From Armatimonadota bacterium (GTDB taxonomy: Bacteria; Armatimonadota; Fimbriimonadia; Fimbriimonadales; Fimbriimonadaceae): a stretch of 64,000 nucleotides of DNA. The stretch lies in the NCBI GenBank assembly GCA_016223145.1, contig JACRPN010000008.1:298103-362102 (forward strand), read 5' to 3'. The translations under genes were made by a program, and so were the position numbers. This document shows positions 1 through 8,931 of the stretch, in pieces (within the stretch, counting starts at the first letter, position 1; the number at the start of each line of letters is the position of its first letter). The notes below the pieces were generated by a model. It searched no databases. It was given only the letters and a program-made list of their open reading frames with translations, and had not been told where the DNA came from.

Positions 1-223
1 TGGATGTGGTTGCCCCGCCGGAGGATGAACTCTCGATGCACGTCACCACCTGCTCCATCCGTTGCCCTTGGGCCAGGGTGACAAAAGTCCACGAGTTCCC
101 CTTCTTGAAGGGCCAGTAGTTGGGGCCAACCGGCGAGGCCGTCGCCCCCAAAGAAAGGGCAGCCAAACCAAGGCCAAGCCAATACCGAGTGGGAAGAGAC
201 GTGAGCCGCGTGCGGAGAACCAT
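1..223 (-). CDS. Secreted protein, N-terminal part (gene runs off left edge)
   Basis: The reverse strand is open from an ATG at 223 to the window edge (74 codons). The first about 30 residues look like a signal peptide: a basic start (RTRL, PTRY) then a hydrophobic stretch LGLGLAALSLGATAS. After it comes YWPFKKGNSWTF, a phrase typical of the start of secreted proteins of this phylum that open with 'Y.P...GNSW'. Function is unknown. No clear Shine-Dalgarno sequence precedes the ATG, and the frame stays open for some codons upstream, so an earlier start is possible. Confidence 0.6.
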   Translation of the reverse strand, partial: MVLRTRLTSLPTRYWLGLGLAALSLGATASPVGPNYWPFKKGNSWTFVTLAQGQRMEQVVTCIESSSSGGATTS

Positions 224-404
224 CTGCAAGAAGGACGCTTCAGACGCCGAATGCGTGTCAAATCGGCTCTTGGCAGACTCATGGAGGACCCACGGGAAAG
301 GGAGCCCGGCAACTGCCAGGCCCCCTTCAGGGGCGGCGTCATCCAAAGCCGCGATCGCCCTACACGATGACGCCGCGTTTCCAGTTGCGAGAAGTCCGAC
401 AGGC
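224..404. other. Spacer with a short GC palindrome
   Basis: No convincing gene. Around 322-347 lies a short palindromic unit, CCCCCTTCAGGGGCGG followed by CGTCAT. It resembles the palindromes at 42128-42158, which also end in GGCGTCAT. It may be one of the dispersed palindromic repeats of this genome. Confidence 0.4.
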
Positions 405-626
405 TTATTGCTTGCCGGACTTCTTGGGAACCCCCCTGGCCTTCATGTCGGAAGGCTGCTCTTTGAGCATGCTATGGCCCTCAGGTTCAAACCTCGGAGC
501 GTCTGTTCTTGGAGGCGGGATCTCCTTGGAGAGCGAGGCAGTGTTGCCGTCGGCTTCTGCCGAACCTGCCGTACCGCATCCGCAAAGGAGCAAGGCGAAG
601 GAGAGCATCAGGAGTAGATGTCTCAT
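405..626 (-). CDS. Small putative lipoprotein
   Basis: A 73-residue protein starting [18 protein letters not shown]: a short basic head, a hydrophobic core and a cysteine at position 15 or 17 that could be lipidated. The rest is polar, proline-rich and ends in KKSGKQ, with no known domain. The ATG at 626 overlaps the TGA of the upstream prepilin gene (ATGA), so the two are almost certainly translated together. A longer form from 638 is possible, but the overlap favours 626. A role with the pilin-like protein (export, surface anchoring) is inferred from coupling only. Confidence 0.65.
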   Translation of the reverse strand: MRHLLLMLSFALLLCGCGTAGSAEADGNTASLSKEIPPPRTDAPRFEPEGHSMLKEQPSDMKARGVPKKSGKQ

Positions 627-1513
627 CTCAGGTCCCACAGATACTTGTTTCCGTCATAGGCCGCGCCGCCGAAAAAGGGCAGAACGTCGCATCCCGCCAC
701 GAGCGAACCCAGAGATTGGCTGTGGGCGTGGCCATCCATGAAGGTCATGTTGGTCTGTCTGGCATGTCGGAACCACACGCCCCCAAACTCCAACCAGGAA
801 TAGGGAGGGGTGCCGGTAGGATTGGGTTGCCAGCCGCCGTAGTACCACATCTCGTCGGGCGAGGTGGTTGGCACGAGGAGCGTCCCGTTCTCATCATAGA
901 TGCAAGGGGGCTCGATGACCCAGTTGCCTCCTCCCACGGGCTGGCCGGTCTGCCAGTTCCTGTCCCAGATGCTGTCGCCGGCAGCGATGGTGGCCGCAGG
1001 CTGGCTGATCCGGGTCAGGTTGATCGGCTCAGAGCCGACGTAATAGTCGGAGTAGTATCGGTAGATCCAGGGCGAGAGGAACAGGTAGTTCAGGCCAATG
1101 TCTGAACGCTCGGCCCAGTAATAGTACTTGGCCGGGTCGTTTTCGGGCACCGGATTGCCGTACGGGTCAACCGTAAGGCCCGCATCGTTGGCGTTCGGGT
1201 CTGTTGGGCAGCGATGGATGTACCAGTTCTTGACGTACGGGTCGATAAGCTGTCCCCAGATGACGTCGGGGGGCCCAAATCCCCATCCAGGGATGTTGTA
1301 GCCCCCCTGATTTACGTGGCACATACCGTCGTCGTGATCGGCGGCGTACATCATGAGCCCGAGCCCTATCTGTTTGAAGTTGCTCATACACGTCGTCTTC
1401 TTGGCGGCAGCCTTGGCTTGCGCGAAGACGGGGAAGAGAATGGCGGCAAGAATGGCAATGATCGCAATGACGACCAGCAACTCGATCAACGTGAATGCAC
1501 GATGTCGACGCAT
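623..1513 (-). CDS. DUF1559-family prepilin-like protein
   Basis: A 296-residue protein whose N-terminus [19 protein letters not shown] is a textbook type IV pilin/type II pseudopilin signal: basic leader, cleavage before the Phe-Thr-Leu-Ile-Glu segment, then a hydrophobic helix. The H-X9-DG-type C-terminal segment with FMDGHAHSQ near the end is typical of the DUF1559 family, expanded in planctomycetes and Armatimonadota. The chosen ATG at 1513 has a strong GGGAGGAA Shine-Dalgarno sequence; longer in-frame readings upstream lack one. The protein should be cut by a prepilin peptidase and assembled or displayed at the envelope. It is coupled to the following lipoprotein gene. Confidence 0.92.
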   Translation of the reverse strand: MRRHRAFTLIELLVVIAIIAILAAILFPVFAQAKAAAKKTTCMSNFKQIGLGLMMYAADHDDGMCHVNQGGYNIPGWGFGPPDVIWGQLIDPYVKNWYIHRCPTDPNANDAGLTVDPYGNPVPENDPAKYYYWAERSDIGLNYLFLSPWIYRYYSDYYVGSEPINLTRISQPAATIAAGDSIWDRNWQTGQPVGGGNWVIEPPCIYDENGTLLVPTTSPDEMWYYGGWQPNPTGTPPYSWLEFGGVWFRHARQTNMTFMDGHAHSQSLGSLVAGCDVLPFFGGAAYDGNKYLWDLR

Positions 1514-1857
1514 GGATTCCTCCCTGAAGGCCCGTTCTCGAGCCCTCACAGCTCTCAGCACAAGAGAGGATGCACCCCTTTCGTGCAGAGGCGATACTTC
1601 TATGATTCTACAGATTCTCCGGAACTCCTCCATGATTTTGCGAATCGCAGGATCATGGGCTGGCGCCCGCCCGCGAGTCCCCGAAAGGCCACAGGTTGGA
1701 GCCCTTTGGCTTCCGGGCACAAAATCGCGCCATTCCTTGCAAAAATGCCTGGAAGTGTGATTTACTGTAATTGCCGTCGGGCGTAATTGTCGTTCGCGGT
1801 GTGAGTGTTGAGCCGCTTGCCATTGGGCGAGTTGGAATTTGTGGAGGAATTGGTGTA
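1514..1857. other. Divergent intergenic region, prepilin / PEP-CTERM
   Basis: 344 bases between two divergently transcribed genes. No supported gene was found on either strand. It must hold both promoters; an AT-richer patch around 1755-1790 (TTTACTGTAATTG) is the likeliest regulatory segment, but no clear -35/-10 pair could be assigned. Confidence 0.4.
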
Positions 1858-2526
1858 ATGCGTAGGCTTTTTGGTGGAGCCTGCTTGGCTGCGGGGCTCT
1901 TGCTCGCGGGCCAGGCGGCCGCAGATGTTACGATCAACTTCGGCGAAGCAGGGCTGACCCCCGGGTTTGGCCCCGACCCTTGGTTTGCGGGCAACCCCAA
2001 GGGAACTGATCTAGGCAACCAGTTTGTGGGCGTCGGAGCGTTGTTCTCAGTGGTTAGCGGAGCGGCCTATGTGGCCAACAGCTCATTCGTTTCCGGCTGT
2101 AGCTCCCTTGGATGGGACGACTTCCTGGCCGTCAATACGACGCCGCCATACGGCACCTCGCAAGCCGTTTTGTCGGTGGTTTTTGTGGATCCCAACGATG
2201 GCGTGACCCCCGCCTTTGTGGCAGGCGGATCGGTGTCGTTCCGGATTTCCGACATCAACCCTGTACCGTCAAACCGCGTGGTGGTCCAGACCCTTAACCT
2301 GAGCAACCAGGTGATCGAGCAGGTCTCGCTCACCCAGTATCAGGACGTTCTGGGATTCACGACCGGCGACGTGGCGAAGATTCAATTCATCGACAACGGG
2401 TCCGATGGCTTTGTGGTGGATGACCTGAGCTTTGGCGCGGTGACCGTGGCGCCCGAGCCCTCGACGATCTGGGCGTTGGCGCCTTTGGGCATCGGCCTAC
2501 TGGCGCGGCGAAAGGCTCGCAAGTAG
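1858..2526 (+). CDS. PEP-CTERM sorted secreted protein
   Basis: A 222-residue protein with a signal peptide ([22 protein letters not shown]), a beta-rich body and a C-terminal PEP-CTERM signal: APEPS, a hydrophobic stretch, then ARRKARK. Such proteins are exported, then cut and anchored by an exosortase. The ATG at 1858 is preceded by GGAGGAA at a good distance, which rules against the longer in-frame opening. The body holds VDDLSFG, often seen just before PEP-CTERM tails. The substrate or surface role is unknown. A terminator hairpin follows at once. Confidence 0.85.
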   Translation: MRRLFGGACLAAGLLLAGQAAADVTINFGEAGLTPGFGPDPWFAGNPKGTDLGNQFVGVGALFSVVSGAAYVANSSFVSGCSSLGWDDFLAVNTTPPYGTSQAVLSVVFVDPNDGVTPAFVAGGSVSFRISDINPVPSNRVVVQTLNLSNQVIEQVSLTQYQDVLGFTTGDVAKIQFIDNGSDGFVVDDLSFGAVTVAPEPSTIWALAPLGIGLLARRKARK

Positions 2527-2549
2527 CTCGACGGGCGATCAGCCTGCGC

Positions 2550-2582
2550 AACCCCGGCTCCACCGAAGGTGGGGCCGGGGTT
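2550..2582 (+). terminator. Rho-independent-type terminator
   Basis: AACCCCGGC with TCCACC pairs with GGTGG and CCGGGGTT around a GAA loop, followed by TTT. It lies 24 bases after the PEP-CTERM stop and just before the end of the convergent SPFH operon, so it may serve both directions. Confidence 0.75.
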
Positions 2583-2587
2583 TCTTG

Positions 2588-4051
2588 CTACTTGGTCTCG
2601 TCATTCCCAAGCTCAAAGCTAGGTGGCTGGAGCTTGGGAGGAGGGGGAAGCTCGATGTTCAGCCGCCGCCGTTCCTTCTGCGTCGGTGCGGGTCTGCGGT
2701 CCTGCCTGGGCGCCGGCTCCTGAGCTTCTTTGGGCTCAGCAGGCTCCTCCGCGTGGCTCTCGACGGGCCTGGGCTGCGTGGGCGCCGAGATCCCTTTGGC
2801 CGGTGCCTGAGGCGAAGAAGAACCTCCGCCAATCCCCTTGATCTTCTCGACCAGGTCCACCCCGAAGAGCTGCTTGATCTGCTCCATCGTCGAGAGCGCC
2901 CGCCCGGCCGTTCCGCCGCCATCAGGCATGTCGATGATGGTCATTCTCTCGATCTCCGTCTCCGCGACCACATTGGTCACCGCCTGGATGATGCTCGGCA
3001 GCTTTTGCATGAGCAGCACTTCACGCCCATGCTCTCCGGCAGCCTCAAGGCTCGTGACCACGGCCCGAAGCGCTTCTGCCCGCGCGCGTCCCTCTTCGAG
3101 AATCGGAGCAACCTCCGCCTTAGCTTGTGCTTCGGCCGCCTCTGCGACGGCCTTGGCAGGCTGAATGACGTCCGCCTCCAACTGCCGGCGTACCTGCTCC
3201 ACACGGGCGCTCTGAACCTCGAGTTCGGCCCGCGCTTTGGCCACCATCGCGGATACGGCGGCTAGCTCTTCAGCAACGAGCGCTGCGCGGCGGGTCTGGA
3301 TGTCGATCAGCCGCTTGTCCGCGTCTGCCTTGGCGATGCTGGTTTGCGCGTCGATCTGCGCCTTGCTCTCCTTCTGCAGGTTCTCGCTGGAGCGCACGAT
3401 GGAATCTGCCCGAGCCACAGCTTCGGCGATGCGCGCCTTGCTGACCACCTCGGCGTTGCGCTTACGGCCGATGCTGTCCAGGTAACTCACGTCGTCGGTG
3501 ACGCTCTGAATCTTCAACGTGTCCACGATCAGGCCCAGCGCGGTCATGTCCTGCTCGACCTCCTGCACAAGCTGCTCGGCGAAAAGGATCTTGTCCTCGT
3601 TCACCTGCTCGGGGGTCATCGTGGCCAGCACGCCCCTCAGCGAGCCTTCGAGGGTGCTTTTGGCGATCATCATGATCTCTTCGCGGCGCTTACCTAGGAA
3701 ACGTTCGATGGCGTTGTTGAGCAGCGGCTCATGGCCGGCGATCTTGACGTTCGCCACGCCCTGCACCACCAGCGGAATACCACCTTTGGAGTAGGCGTTC
3801 GTCGCCGTGAGGTCGATGACGATGTTGGTTAGGTCCATGCGGTCCACGCGCTCGATCAGCGGCTTTCGCCAGGCTTTGCCGCCCTTGATCACGCGATAGC
3901 CGACGACGCGGTCCGGCCCCACCCTTCGGCGGAAGCCAGTGAACACCAGAACCTCGCTCGGAGCACAGATGTTCAGCAGCGCAGGAAGGCTCAGGATGAA
4001 AAGCAGGACGAAGAAGGCGACGACGCCAAGAACCATCAATAGCCAAGTCAT
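2588..4051 (-). CDS. SPFH/flotillin-like membrane protein (second of pair)
   Basis: A 487-residue protein. Residues 3-25 form one membrane helix, followed by an SPFH (band 7) domain from about 30 to 200 (PSEVLVFTG, then YSKGGIPLVVQGVANVKI). A long Ala/Glu-rich coiled coil with repeated AEA/AKA motifs (about 205-345) is typical of flotillins such as FloT and YqiK. The tail after 400 is rich in Pro, Glu and Gln and probably disordered. Flotillins scaffold membrane microdomains on the cytoplasmic side. Its ATG overlaps the TGA of the upstream SPFH gene (ATGA). The two proteins are paralogues and may form mixed oligomers. Confidence 0.9.
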   Translation of the reverse strand: MTWLLMVLGVVAFFVLLFILSLPALLNICAPSEVLVFTGFRRRVGPDRVVGYRVIKGGKAWRKPLIERVDRMDLTNIVIDLTATNAYSKGGIPLVVQGVANVKIAGHEPLLNNAIERFLGKRREEIMMIAKSTLEGSLRGVLATMTPEQVNEDKILFAEQLVQEVEQDMTALGLIVDTLKIQSVTDDVSYLDSIGRKRNAEVVSKARIAEAVARADSIVRSSENLQKESKAQIDAQTSIAKADADKRLIDIQTRRAALVAEELAAVSAMVAKARAELEVQSARVEQVRRQLEADVIQPAKAVAEAAEAQAKAEVAPILEEGRARAEALRAVVTSLEAAGEHGREVLLMQKLPSIIQAVTNVVAETEIERMTIIDMPDGGGTAGRALSTMEQIKQLFGVDLVEKIKGIGGGSSSPQAPAKGISAPTQPRPVESHAEEPAEPKEAQEPAPRQDRRPAPTQKERRRLNIELPPPPKLQPPSFELGNDETK

Positions 4052-5400
4052 TTCGTTTCACCTCCCTTGGCGGTTGCAGCCGGGGCACTGGGGGCGGGTA
4101 GCTCCTTGGCTCCGGATATGGTGCCTGGGATGTCGATGCCCGTCGTGTCGGCAACGGCCGAGAACACCTCCCTCAGCATCGCCGGGTAGTTGCCGACGTA
4201 ATTGGCGAGGGCCTTGCCATCGCCTCCGTCGATCACGTTGACTGAGCCCACTTTGACCTTGGCGACACCCTGCGCCGCCGAAGCAAGAATGGATTCGATG
4301 TCGTCGATCAGATAGGCCATCATCGCCGACTTGCCGGCGACCGACCAAGCGTCGTGCATCATCTGCACGGTTTGGGCGACGGCCACGCCGCGCTCTCTGA
4401 GGATCGCGGCTTCTCCCTTGGCGCGATATTCCTGAGCCACCTGTTGGGCTTCAGCCGGAAGTACGGTGTCTACCTGAAGCCGGATCCCCTCAAGCTCCGC
4501 ACGAAGCTTCTGCAGCTCCTGTTCGGCCTTGGCGCGGGCCTGCCTTGCCGCTGCGAGCATACGCTCTTCTTCCGACTTCACCGTAGATTCAAGGTCCGCC
4601 TGAATTCTCCGGAGCTCGTTCTTCATCTGGAAGATCTGGGCCTCGACCTGATTTTTGGTCACGTTGGCGCGCGCTTGGTTATCGGCCTCGCTGAGTTCGG
4701 CGTCGCGCTCGGCGTCGCTCTCCGCGATCTCGGCCTCCCGGATGATGTTTGCAATTGCGCCGCGCCCGATGCTGTCCAGATAGTGCTGGTCGTCGCTGAC
4801 GTGGAGGATTTTGAGCGTGTCGAGATGGATGCCGAGCTTCACGAGGTCTTGCTCGGACTCCGAGGCGAGCTCTTCGGCGAACCTCAGCCGGTCTTCGTTC
4901 ACCTGCTCAGGGGTGAGCCTGGCAAGAACGCCTCGCAGGTGTCCTTCGAGGGTCTCCTTGGCGACGCGCCGAATCTCGTTGGGATCGCGCCCCAAAAAGC
5001 GCTCGATCGCGTTTCCGATAACGCGCTCGGAACTGGAGATCTTTACGTTGGCGATGGCGTCGACATTCAGCGCAACGCCTCCCTGGGAGTAGGCCCCGCG
5101 GATCGAGATCGGGACTTCGAGCAGCCCCAAGCTCATCCGGTAGACCTTCTCGACGATCGGCCAACGAAATGTGAAACCGCCAAGAAGCACGCGGTACCCG
5201 CGAAGCGACCCATCCGGGAAGCGGTGGTTGCGGCCCGAGAGGATCAACACCTCATTTGGTGGGCAGAGCTGCAAGAGGGACTTCATGAAGGAGAAGAACA
5301 GCAGCAGAAGGACTACAGCAGACGTGCCGACCACCACCCACAAGGCGGGTGAGAAGCCGGGGGGGTCCGGCATTTGAGCGAGAGTGTGAGAGTGCAGCAA
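4048..5400 (-). CDS. SPFH/flotillin-like membrane protein (first of pair)
   Basis: A 450-residue paralogue of the next gene: a membrane helix at about 19-41, an SPFH domain from about 45 to 215 (PPNEVLILSG, YSQGGVALNVDAIANVKI, ERFLGRDP), a charged coiled coil to about 340, then a conserved C-terminal part and a short Pro/Ala tail. Two starts are possible. The TTG at 5400 has GGAG ten bases upstream, inside the end of the previous gene; the ATG at 5373 has no clear ribosome site. It lies 8 bases after the NfeD-like gene, which matches the common NfeD-flotillin partnership. Confidence 0.88.
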   Translation of the reverse strand: MLHSHTLAQMPDPPGFSPALWVVVGTSAVVLLLLFFSFMKSLLQLCPPNEVLILSGRNHRFPDGSLRGYRVLLGGFTFRWPIVEKVYRMSLGLLEVPISIRGAYSQGGVALNVDAIANVKISSSERVIGNAIERFLGRDPNEIRRVAKETLEGHLRGVLARLTPEQVNEDRLRFAEELASESEQDLVKLGIHLDTLKILHVSDDQHYLDSIGRGAIANIIREAEIAESDAERDAELSEADNQARANVTKNQVEAQIFQMKNELRRIQADLESTVKSEEERMLAAARQARAKAEQELQKLRAELEGIRLQVDTVLPAEAQQVAQEYRAKGEAAILRERGVAVAQTVQMMHDAWSVAGKSAMMAYLIDDIESILASAAQGVAKVKVGSVNVIDGGDGKALANYVGNYPAMLREVFSAVADTTGIDIPGTISGAKELPAPSAPAATAKGGETK

Positions 5401-5407
5401 GGATGGG

Positions 5408-6016
5408 TTACTCCATGATTTCAGTCAGTGGCATGACCTTGGCGTTATTGCCTTCCATGCCCACGACGACGACCTCGGCGCCGATGGGGATGTCGCTTGC
5501 CCCTTCAGGCAGCGCGAGCAGATCGAGAATATCGCCCTTCACGGTGCAGCGGATCTTTCCTGGGAGGCCGGCCCTTAGCGCGACCGTCACCAGGGCGGTC
5601 TTGCCCAACAGGTCCTTCTCCGTGGTCGATCCGCCTGCTTCCGACTTCTTGAGCAGCCGCACCGAGTAGGCCACGATGAGGCCCGTCAGAATCCCGCCAG
5701 CGCCAGAGTAGATGGCAGTTTCGGCCTGCCCAAGGTTGGAGAACTTGGTCAGAAGCAGTCCGCAAGCCCCAAAGACGGCGCTGAAATAGGTCCAGAACCT
5801 CAGGCTCAGGAAGGGAATCCAGGTGTCGCTGGCGTGCATCGCCGTTCCGACGCCCTCATGATCCACGTCGTGGTCCACCGAGAGGTCGTGGTCGCCAAAG
5901 TCGTGGCTGATGTCGTGGTCGGTAGCGAAGTCGCTATGGCCATGCCCGGCACCCAGAACGCTCAGCAGCACCAGCGCGCCGCCGACGATCAATCCTACGA
6001 TGTAGAGTCCGAGCAT
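5408..6016 (-). CDS. NfeD/YuaF-like membrane protein with OB-fold C-terminus
   Basis: A 202-residue protein. A first membrane helix (about 2-22) is followed by a segment unusually rich in His and Asp (about 24-55, for example HGHSDFATDHD). Two more helices lie near 72-120, and a C-terminal OB-fold-like domain (GKTALVTVALRAG, then GAEVVVVGMEGN) resembles NfeD and YuaF proteins. In many bacteria such genes sit beside flotillin genes, and YuaF works with FloT in Bacillus. Here it heads a three-gene operon with two SPFH genes. The His/Asp stretch could bind metal; that is a guess. Confidence 0.8.
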   Translation of the reverse strand: MLGLYIVGLIVGGALVLLSVLGAGHGHSDFATDHDISHDFGDHDLSVDHDVDHEGVGTAMHASDTWIPFLSLRFWTYFSAVFGACGLLLTKFSNLGQAETAIYSGAGGILTGLIVAYSVRLLKKSEAGGSTTEKDLLGKTALVTVALRAGLPGKIRCTVKGDILDLLALPEGASDIPIGAEVVVVGMEGNNAKVMPLTEIME

Positions 6017-6106
6017 TGTGGTTAAGGATTCTCTATGCAGGTACGCGGGACCTTCTTTTCAGGTTGCAGACCACGGAAGTGATAGACTCCGCTCGCGCCA
6101 CCGGAC

Positions 6107-7864
6107 ATGAACGACCTTTCGCAGCCGACCCCAGAGCCCCTGACCGGATCGTCGTTACGCGACGCCCGGCTGATGCGCGCCAACCAGTTGGTTGAGAGCC
6201 TGCGGTCCACGCCCAATCTCTCTCGCATCGGCGTCCAGCGGCTGGCGGCAGACTTTGACCTATCTCCGCGCATCGTCGAGGAGTTGCTGAGGCGCGGCGT
6301 GGCGACAGGCGAGCCAAGAAAGCCGATCGTCGCCATCCTTAGGGACGCTGTAGTCGCTTGCTCTCGGGCGCTGGGCAGGGTTCTCGATTCGCTGTTTGCA
6401 TCCGCGCTCCCTTTCCTGGTCTTTTCGGCCTCCGTCGGTCTCGGGATCATCTTTCTGGCATCACAGACCGTCAGGAACGACTCCCAAGAAAGCCTCAGGG
6501 TTGCGATCCGGATCGCTACCGGCCTGTCCGTGCTCTTGCTTCACTGGGCGTGTTTCTATCGGCGGGCGGACTTCAGGGTGGCAGCGATCGGGACCGGGCT
6601 CTTTGCGCTGTTGTTTTCCGGTTTTGGCGCGGCGTCGGCGCTCCAGACGGGGTTCCCGCCGATGTTTCAGACGACCCCCGGGCGGATCGTCTACATCGTG
6701 AGTTCAGGCATCGTGTTTGGCGTGTTCTATGGAACCGCCGCGACGATCGCCACCACTTTTGGCGCGATGGTGCGTCTGAGGGAGGAACGGTCCCGCAGGA
6801 TGCAGCTCTCCCGGCACGAGCTTCTCTCGCGACTGTTCGAGGTGCAGGAGCGGCTTTGCTGCATCCCGGAGCGCATCCCGAGGAAACGCCATCCTGTGCT
6901 TCGGTGGGCGCGCCGCCACGTCGCGCTCACGGCCCTGCTCCTCAGCCTCATGATGGCCGGAATCAACTACGCGGTGGCGTGGAGCACCAACTTCAACCCC
7001 TCGAACCCCGTGAACGCGAGCTCGGCGATGATGCTGTTCGGGGTCGGCATGTTCGTGGTGCTCATCGCCATCATCGGTCTGCTCGCCGTATGGACCGACA
7101 CGCTCCTCAAGGCCCTAGCGGTGGGCGTCCTGTCCTCCGTGGGCGAGTTGGCTTTCAGCTTCTTGCCCTATCCCGGCTCTCCCACCTCGCCGGAGCGCTT
7201 TTTGGCTTCTTTGGGCAGCGCAGCGGTGCTGTTTCTGATCCGGGTCTCGGGCATCGGGCTTGTGCGATTGGGCCTGTACCTGACGAGCGAGCTTAGCCGG
7301 TTGCGCCTGGGCGAAGACGCCGATGAGGCCTCTCTGATCGCCGAGTATCTGGAGATCAAGCGCCGGTTGGCAACGGCCCCGGTGACGGTGCTCGTCTTGG
7401 TTGTGGATGCCGTAGGCAGCACCAGACTGAAGGAGAACGCCGACCCGTTGACGGTCGAGTTCACGTTCCGCAGCTATCAGTCTTGGCTGGCCGAGACCTT
7501 TGAGCGTCACAAGGGGCGCTCGGTCGCGCAAACCGGCGATGGGGCGATCGTGACCTTTGGAGACCCGGACAATGCGCTCTGCGCCGCCCGAGCCGTGCTT
7601 GGGCATTTGGAGGAGTTCAACCGGACACAGAACCGTCTGGATGCGCCCTTTCAGCTTCGCCTGGCGATGCACGGTGGGGAAGTGGTCGCCGATTTGGACC
7701 AGGTCCAGTTTGCCCAGGTCATCGACGTCGCAGCCCACACAGAGAAGGTCTCACCCACCGGCGGCATCGCGGTCACCGAGCCGGCCTATCGGGCTCTCGG
7801 CGAGCCTCGCGCTGCGCGTCTCAGCCAGAAGGTGGATGGCTACGACGTCTTTGTTCTGGAGTGA
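6107..7864 (+). CDS. Membrane-bound class III adenylate/guanylate cyclase
   Basis: A 585-residue protein. Residues about 40-65 look like a small helix-turn-helix (LSRIGVQRLAADFDLS). Several membrane helices follow between about 95 and 400, then a class III cyclase catalytic domain from 425 to the end. Two metal-binding aspartates are visible: D434 in VVDAVGST and D478 in QTGDGAIVTFG. The usual LRLAMHGGEV strand is present. It probably makes cAMP or cGMP in response to a membrane signal; substrate specificity cannot be read safely here. It faces away from the NfeD-SPFH operon across about 90 bases. No Shine-Dalgarno sequence is seen. Its end overlaps the convergent metalloprotease gene by 25 bases. 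Confidence 0.88.
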   Translation: MNDLSQPTPEPLTGSSLRDARLMRANQLVESLRSTPNLSRIGVQRLAADFDLSPRIVEELLRRGVATGEPRKPIVAILRDAVVACSRALGRVLDSLFASALPFLVFSASVGLGIIFLASQTVRNDSQESLRVAIRIATGLSVLLLHWACFYRRADFRVAAIGTGLFALLFSGFGAASALQTGFPPMFQTTPGRIVYIVSSGIVFGVFYGTAATIATTFGAMVRLREERSRRMQLSRHELLSRLFEVQERLCCIPERIPRKRHPVLRWARRHVALTALLLSLMMAGINYAVAWSTNFNPSNPVNASSAMMLFGVGMFVVLIAIIGLLAVWTDTLLKALAVGVLSSVGELAFSFLPYPGSPTSPERFLASLGSAAVLFLIRVSGIGLVRLGLYLTSELSRLRLGEDADEASLIAEYLEIKRRLATAPVTVLVLVVDAVGSTRLKENADPLTVEFTFRSYQSWLAETFERHKGRSVAQTGDGAIVTFGDPDNALCAARAVLGHLEEFNRTQNRLDAPFQLRLAMHGGEVVADLDQVQFAQVIDVAAHTEKVSPTGGIAVTEPAYRALGEPRAARLSQKVDGYDVFVLE

Positions 7865-8658
7865 GCAGCCACCTTCCGCGCCAGCCCGGCCGTCGTTTTC
7901 CAGAATTCCGGCCCAACTTGAGGACAGAACTTCGACATCAGCGCTTTCATCCGGTTCACTTTAGAGCGCAGGACCAGGTCGGAGGCGATTCTGGTTTCCA
8001 AATAGGTGGCCTCGGCGACCATGTATGCGAAGACCTCGGCCTTGTCCTCCTCGACCCCGGTCGTGCCGTAGTGGTTGATGAAGCCCGGGTACTGGTCGGT
8101 GGCCACGCCCGTCCCCGCCGTGTTCTGGGCGAGCGCGCCGCCGGTTCCATACTTGAAACCCTCGGGGTTAAGGGCAGACCATTCTTTGTCCCGGTAGACC
8201 TCCCCGTCGTCTTTGAAGTCGATCATGTGATACAGCTCGTGGTGGAGCACCCGCACCTGGTACATCCGGTTGGTCTTGCCACGGCTCGTGTCGAGATAGA
8301 GGGTGTCATGTTCCCAATCGGGGACGGCCGCACGAAGCTGGCCCGCAAACGCGAGGTTCTCGCAGAGAACGATTCGTTTGAGGCTGAGCTTGGCGACCAG
8401 TTCCCTGGGATAAAGCGAAAACTCCTTGACGAAGATCGGAATGTAGCGGTCCAGCTCGATATTGGGCGCTGGGGCACCCGAAATCTCGCCGGAAGTGAGC
8501 TTGACCGGGAAGGAGGGCGCCGCTTCGACCTTGAGGCCATAGTGCACGCCGAGACCGTCGAGGAGGGCGCGGTTGGTGGCGAGCGCCTGGGCCTGGATTG
8601 TTTGGGGGATGAACGCCCCGGCAAGCACCAAGACAACGCATGAACGTGCGCGGCTCAT
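7840..8658 (-). CDS. Secreted putative zinc metalloprotease
   Basis: A 272-residue protein with a signal peptide in its first about 24 residues and a gluzincin-type zinc site HHELYH, in which H140, E141 and H144 form HExxH. A downstream EEDKAEVFAYM helix could supply the third ligand. The family resembles secreted putative metallopeptidases common in Armatimonadota and planctomycetes, with unknown substrates. The start at 8658 was chosen because the signal peptide begins there; the longer frame from 8736 reads through repeat-like DNA. A second, unrelated-looking HELAH protein lies at 33127. Confidence 0.72.
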   Translation of the reverse strand: MSRARSCVVLVLAGAFIPQTIQAQALATNRALLDGLGVHYGLKVEAAPSFPVKLTSGEISGAPAPNIELDRYIPIFVKEFSLYPRELVAKLSLKRIVLCENLAFAGQLRAAVPDWEHDTLYLDTSRGKTNRMYQVRVLHHELYHMIDFKDDGEVYRDKEWSALNPEGFKYGTGGALAQNTAGTGVATDQYPGFINHYGTTGVEEDKAEVFAYMVAEATYLETRIASDLVLRSKVNRMKALMSKFCPQVGPEFWKTTAGLARKVAAHSRTKTS

Positions 8659-8931
8659 CAGCAGAAGGACGGCGGCCACGGCGCGAAGATTCGGCAGATT
8701 GTGCTGCGGCCGCTCTGTTGGCGTGGAAGGGTGCAAGGGAGGTGAGAATGTTGAGGGCCGTGAGGATGATGAGGACGGTGAGGATGGAAGGGTGGACGGA
8801 TGGACGATTGGAGGTGTGGAAGGATGATGAGGACCGTGAGGATAGTTGGCCGTTCACAGTTAGCGATTCGGGACGGAGCGTCGGGTTTACCCGGCCTCGA
8901 GCGCCTGGCATTGATGCCCAAGCGGCCTGGA
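8659..8931. repeat. Purine-rich imperfect repeats
   Basis: Upstream of the metalloprotease the plus strand carries diverged repeats of GAGGATGATGAGGAC and GTGAGGATGG (about 8740-8850). They resemble the purine-rich runs at 48544-48660. Frames open through this stretch on the minus strand give only low-complexity protein, so no gene is called. Confidence 0.6.

Noticed and set aside
4354-5352. 332-residue plus-strand frame
   Set aside because: Antisense of the SPFH gene; typical of long shadow frames in GC-rich coiled-coil genes.
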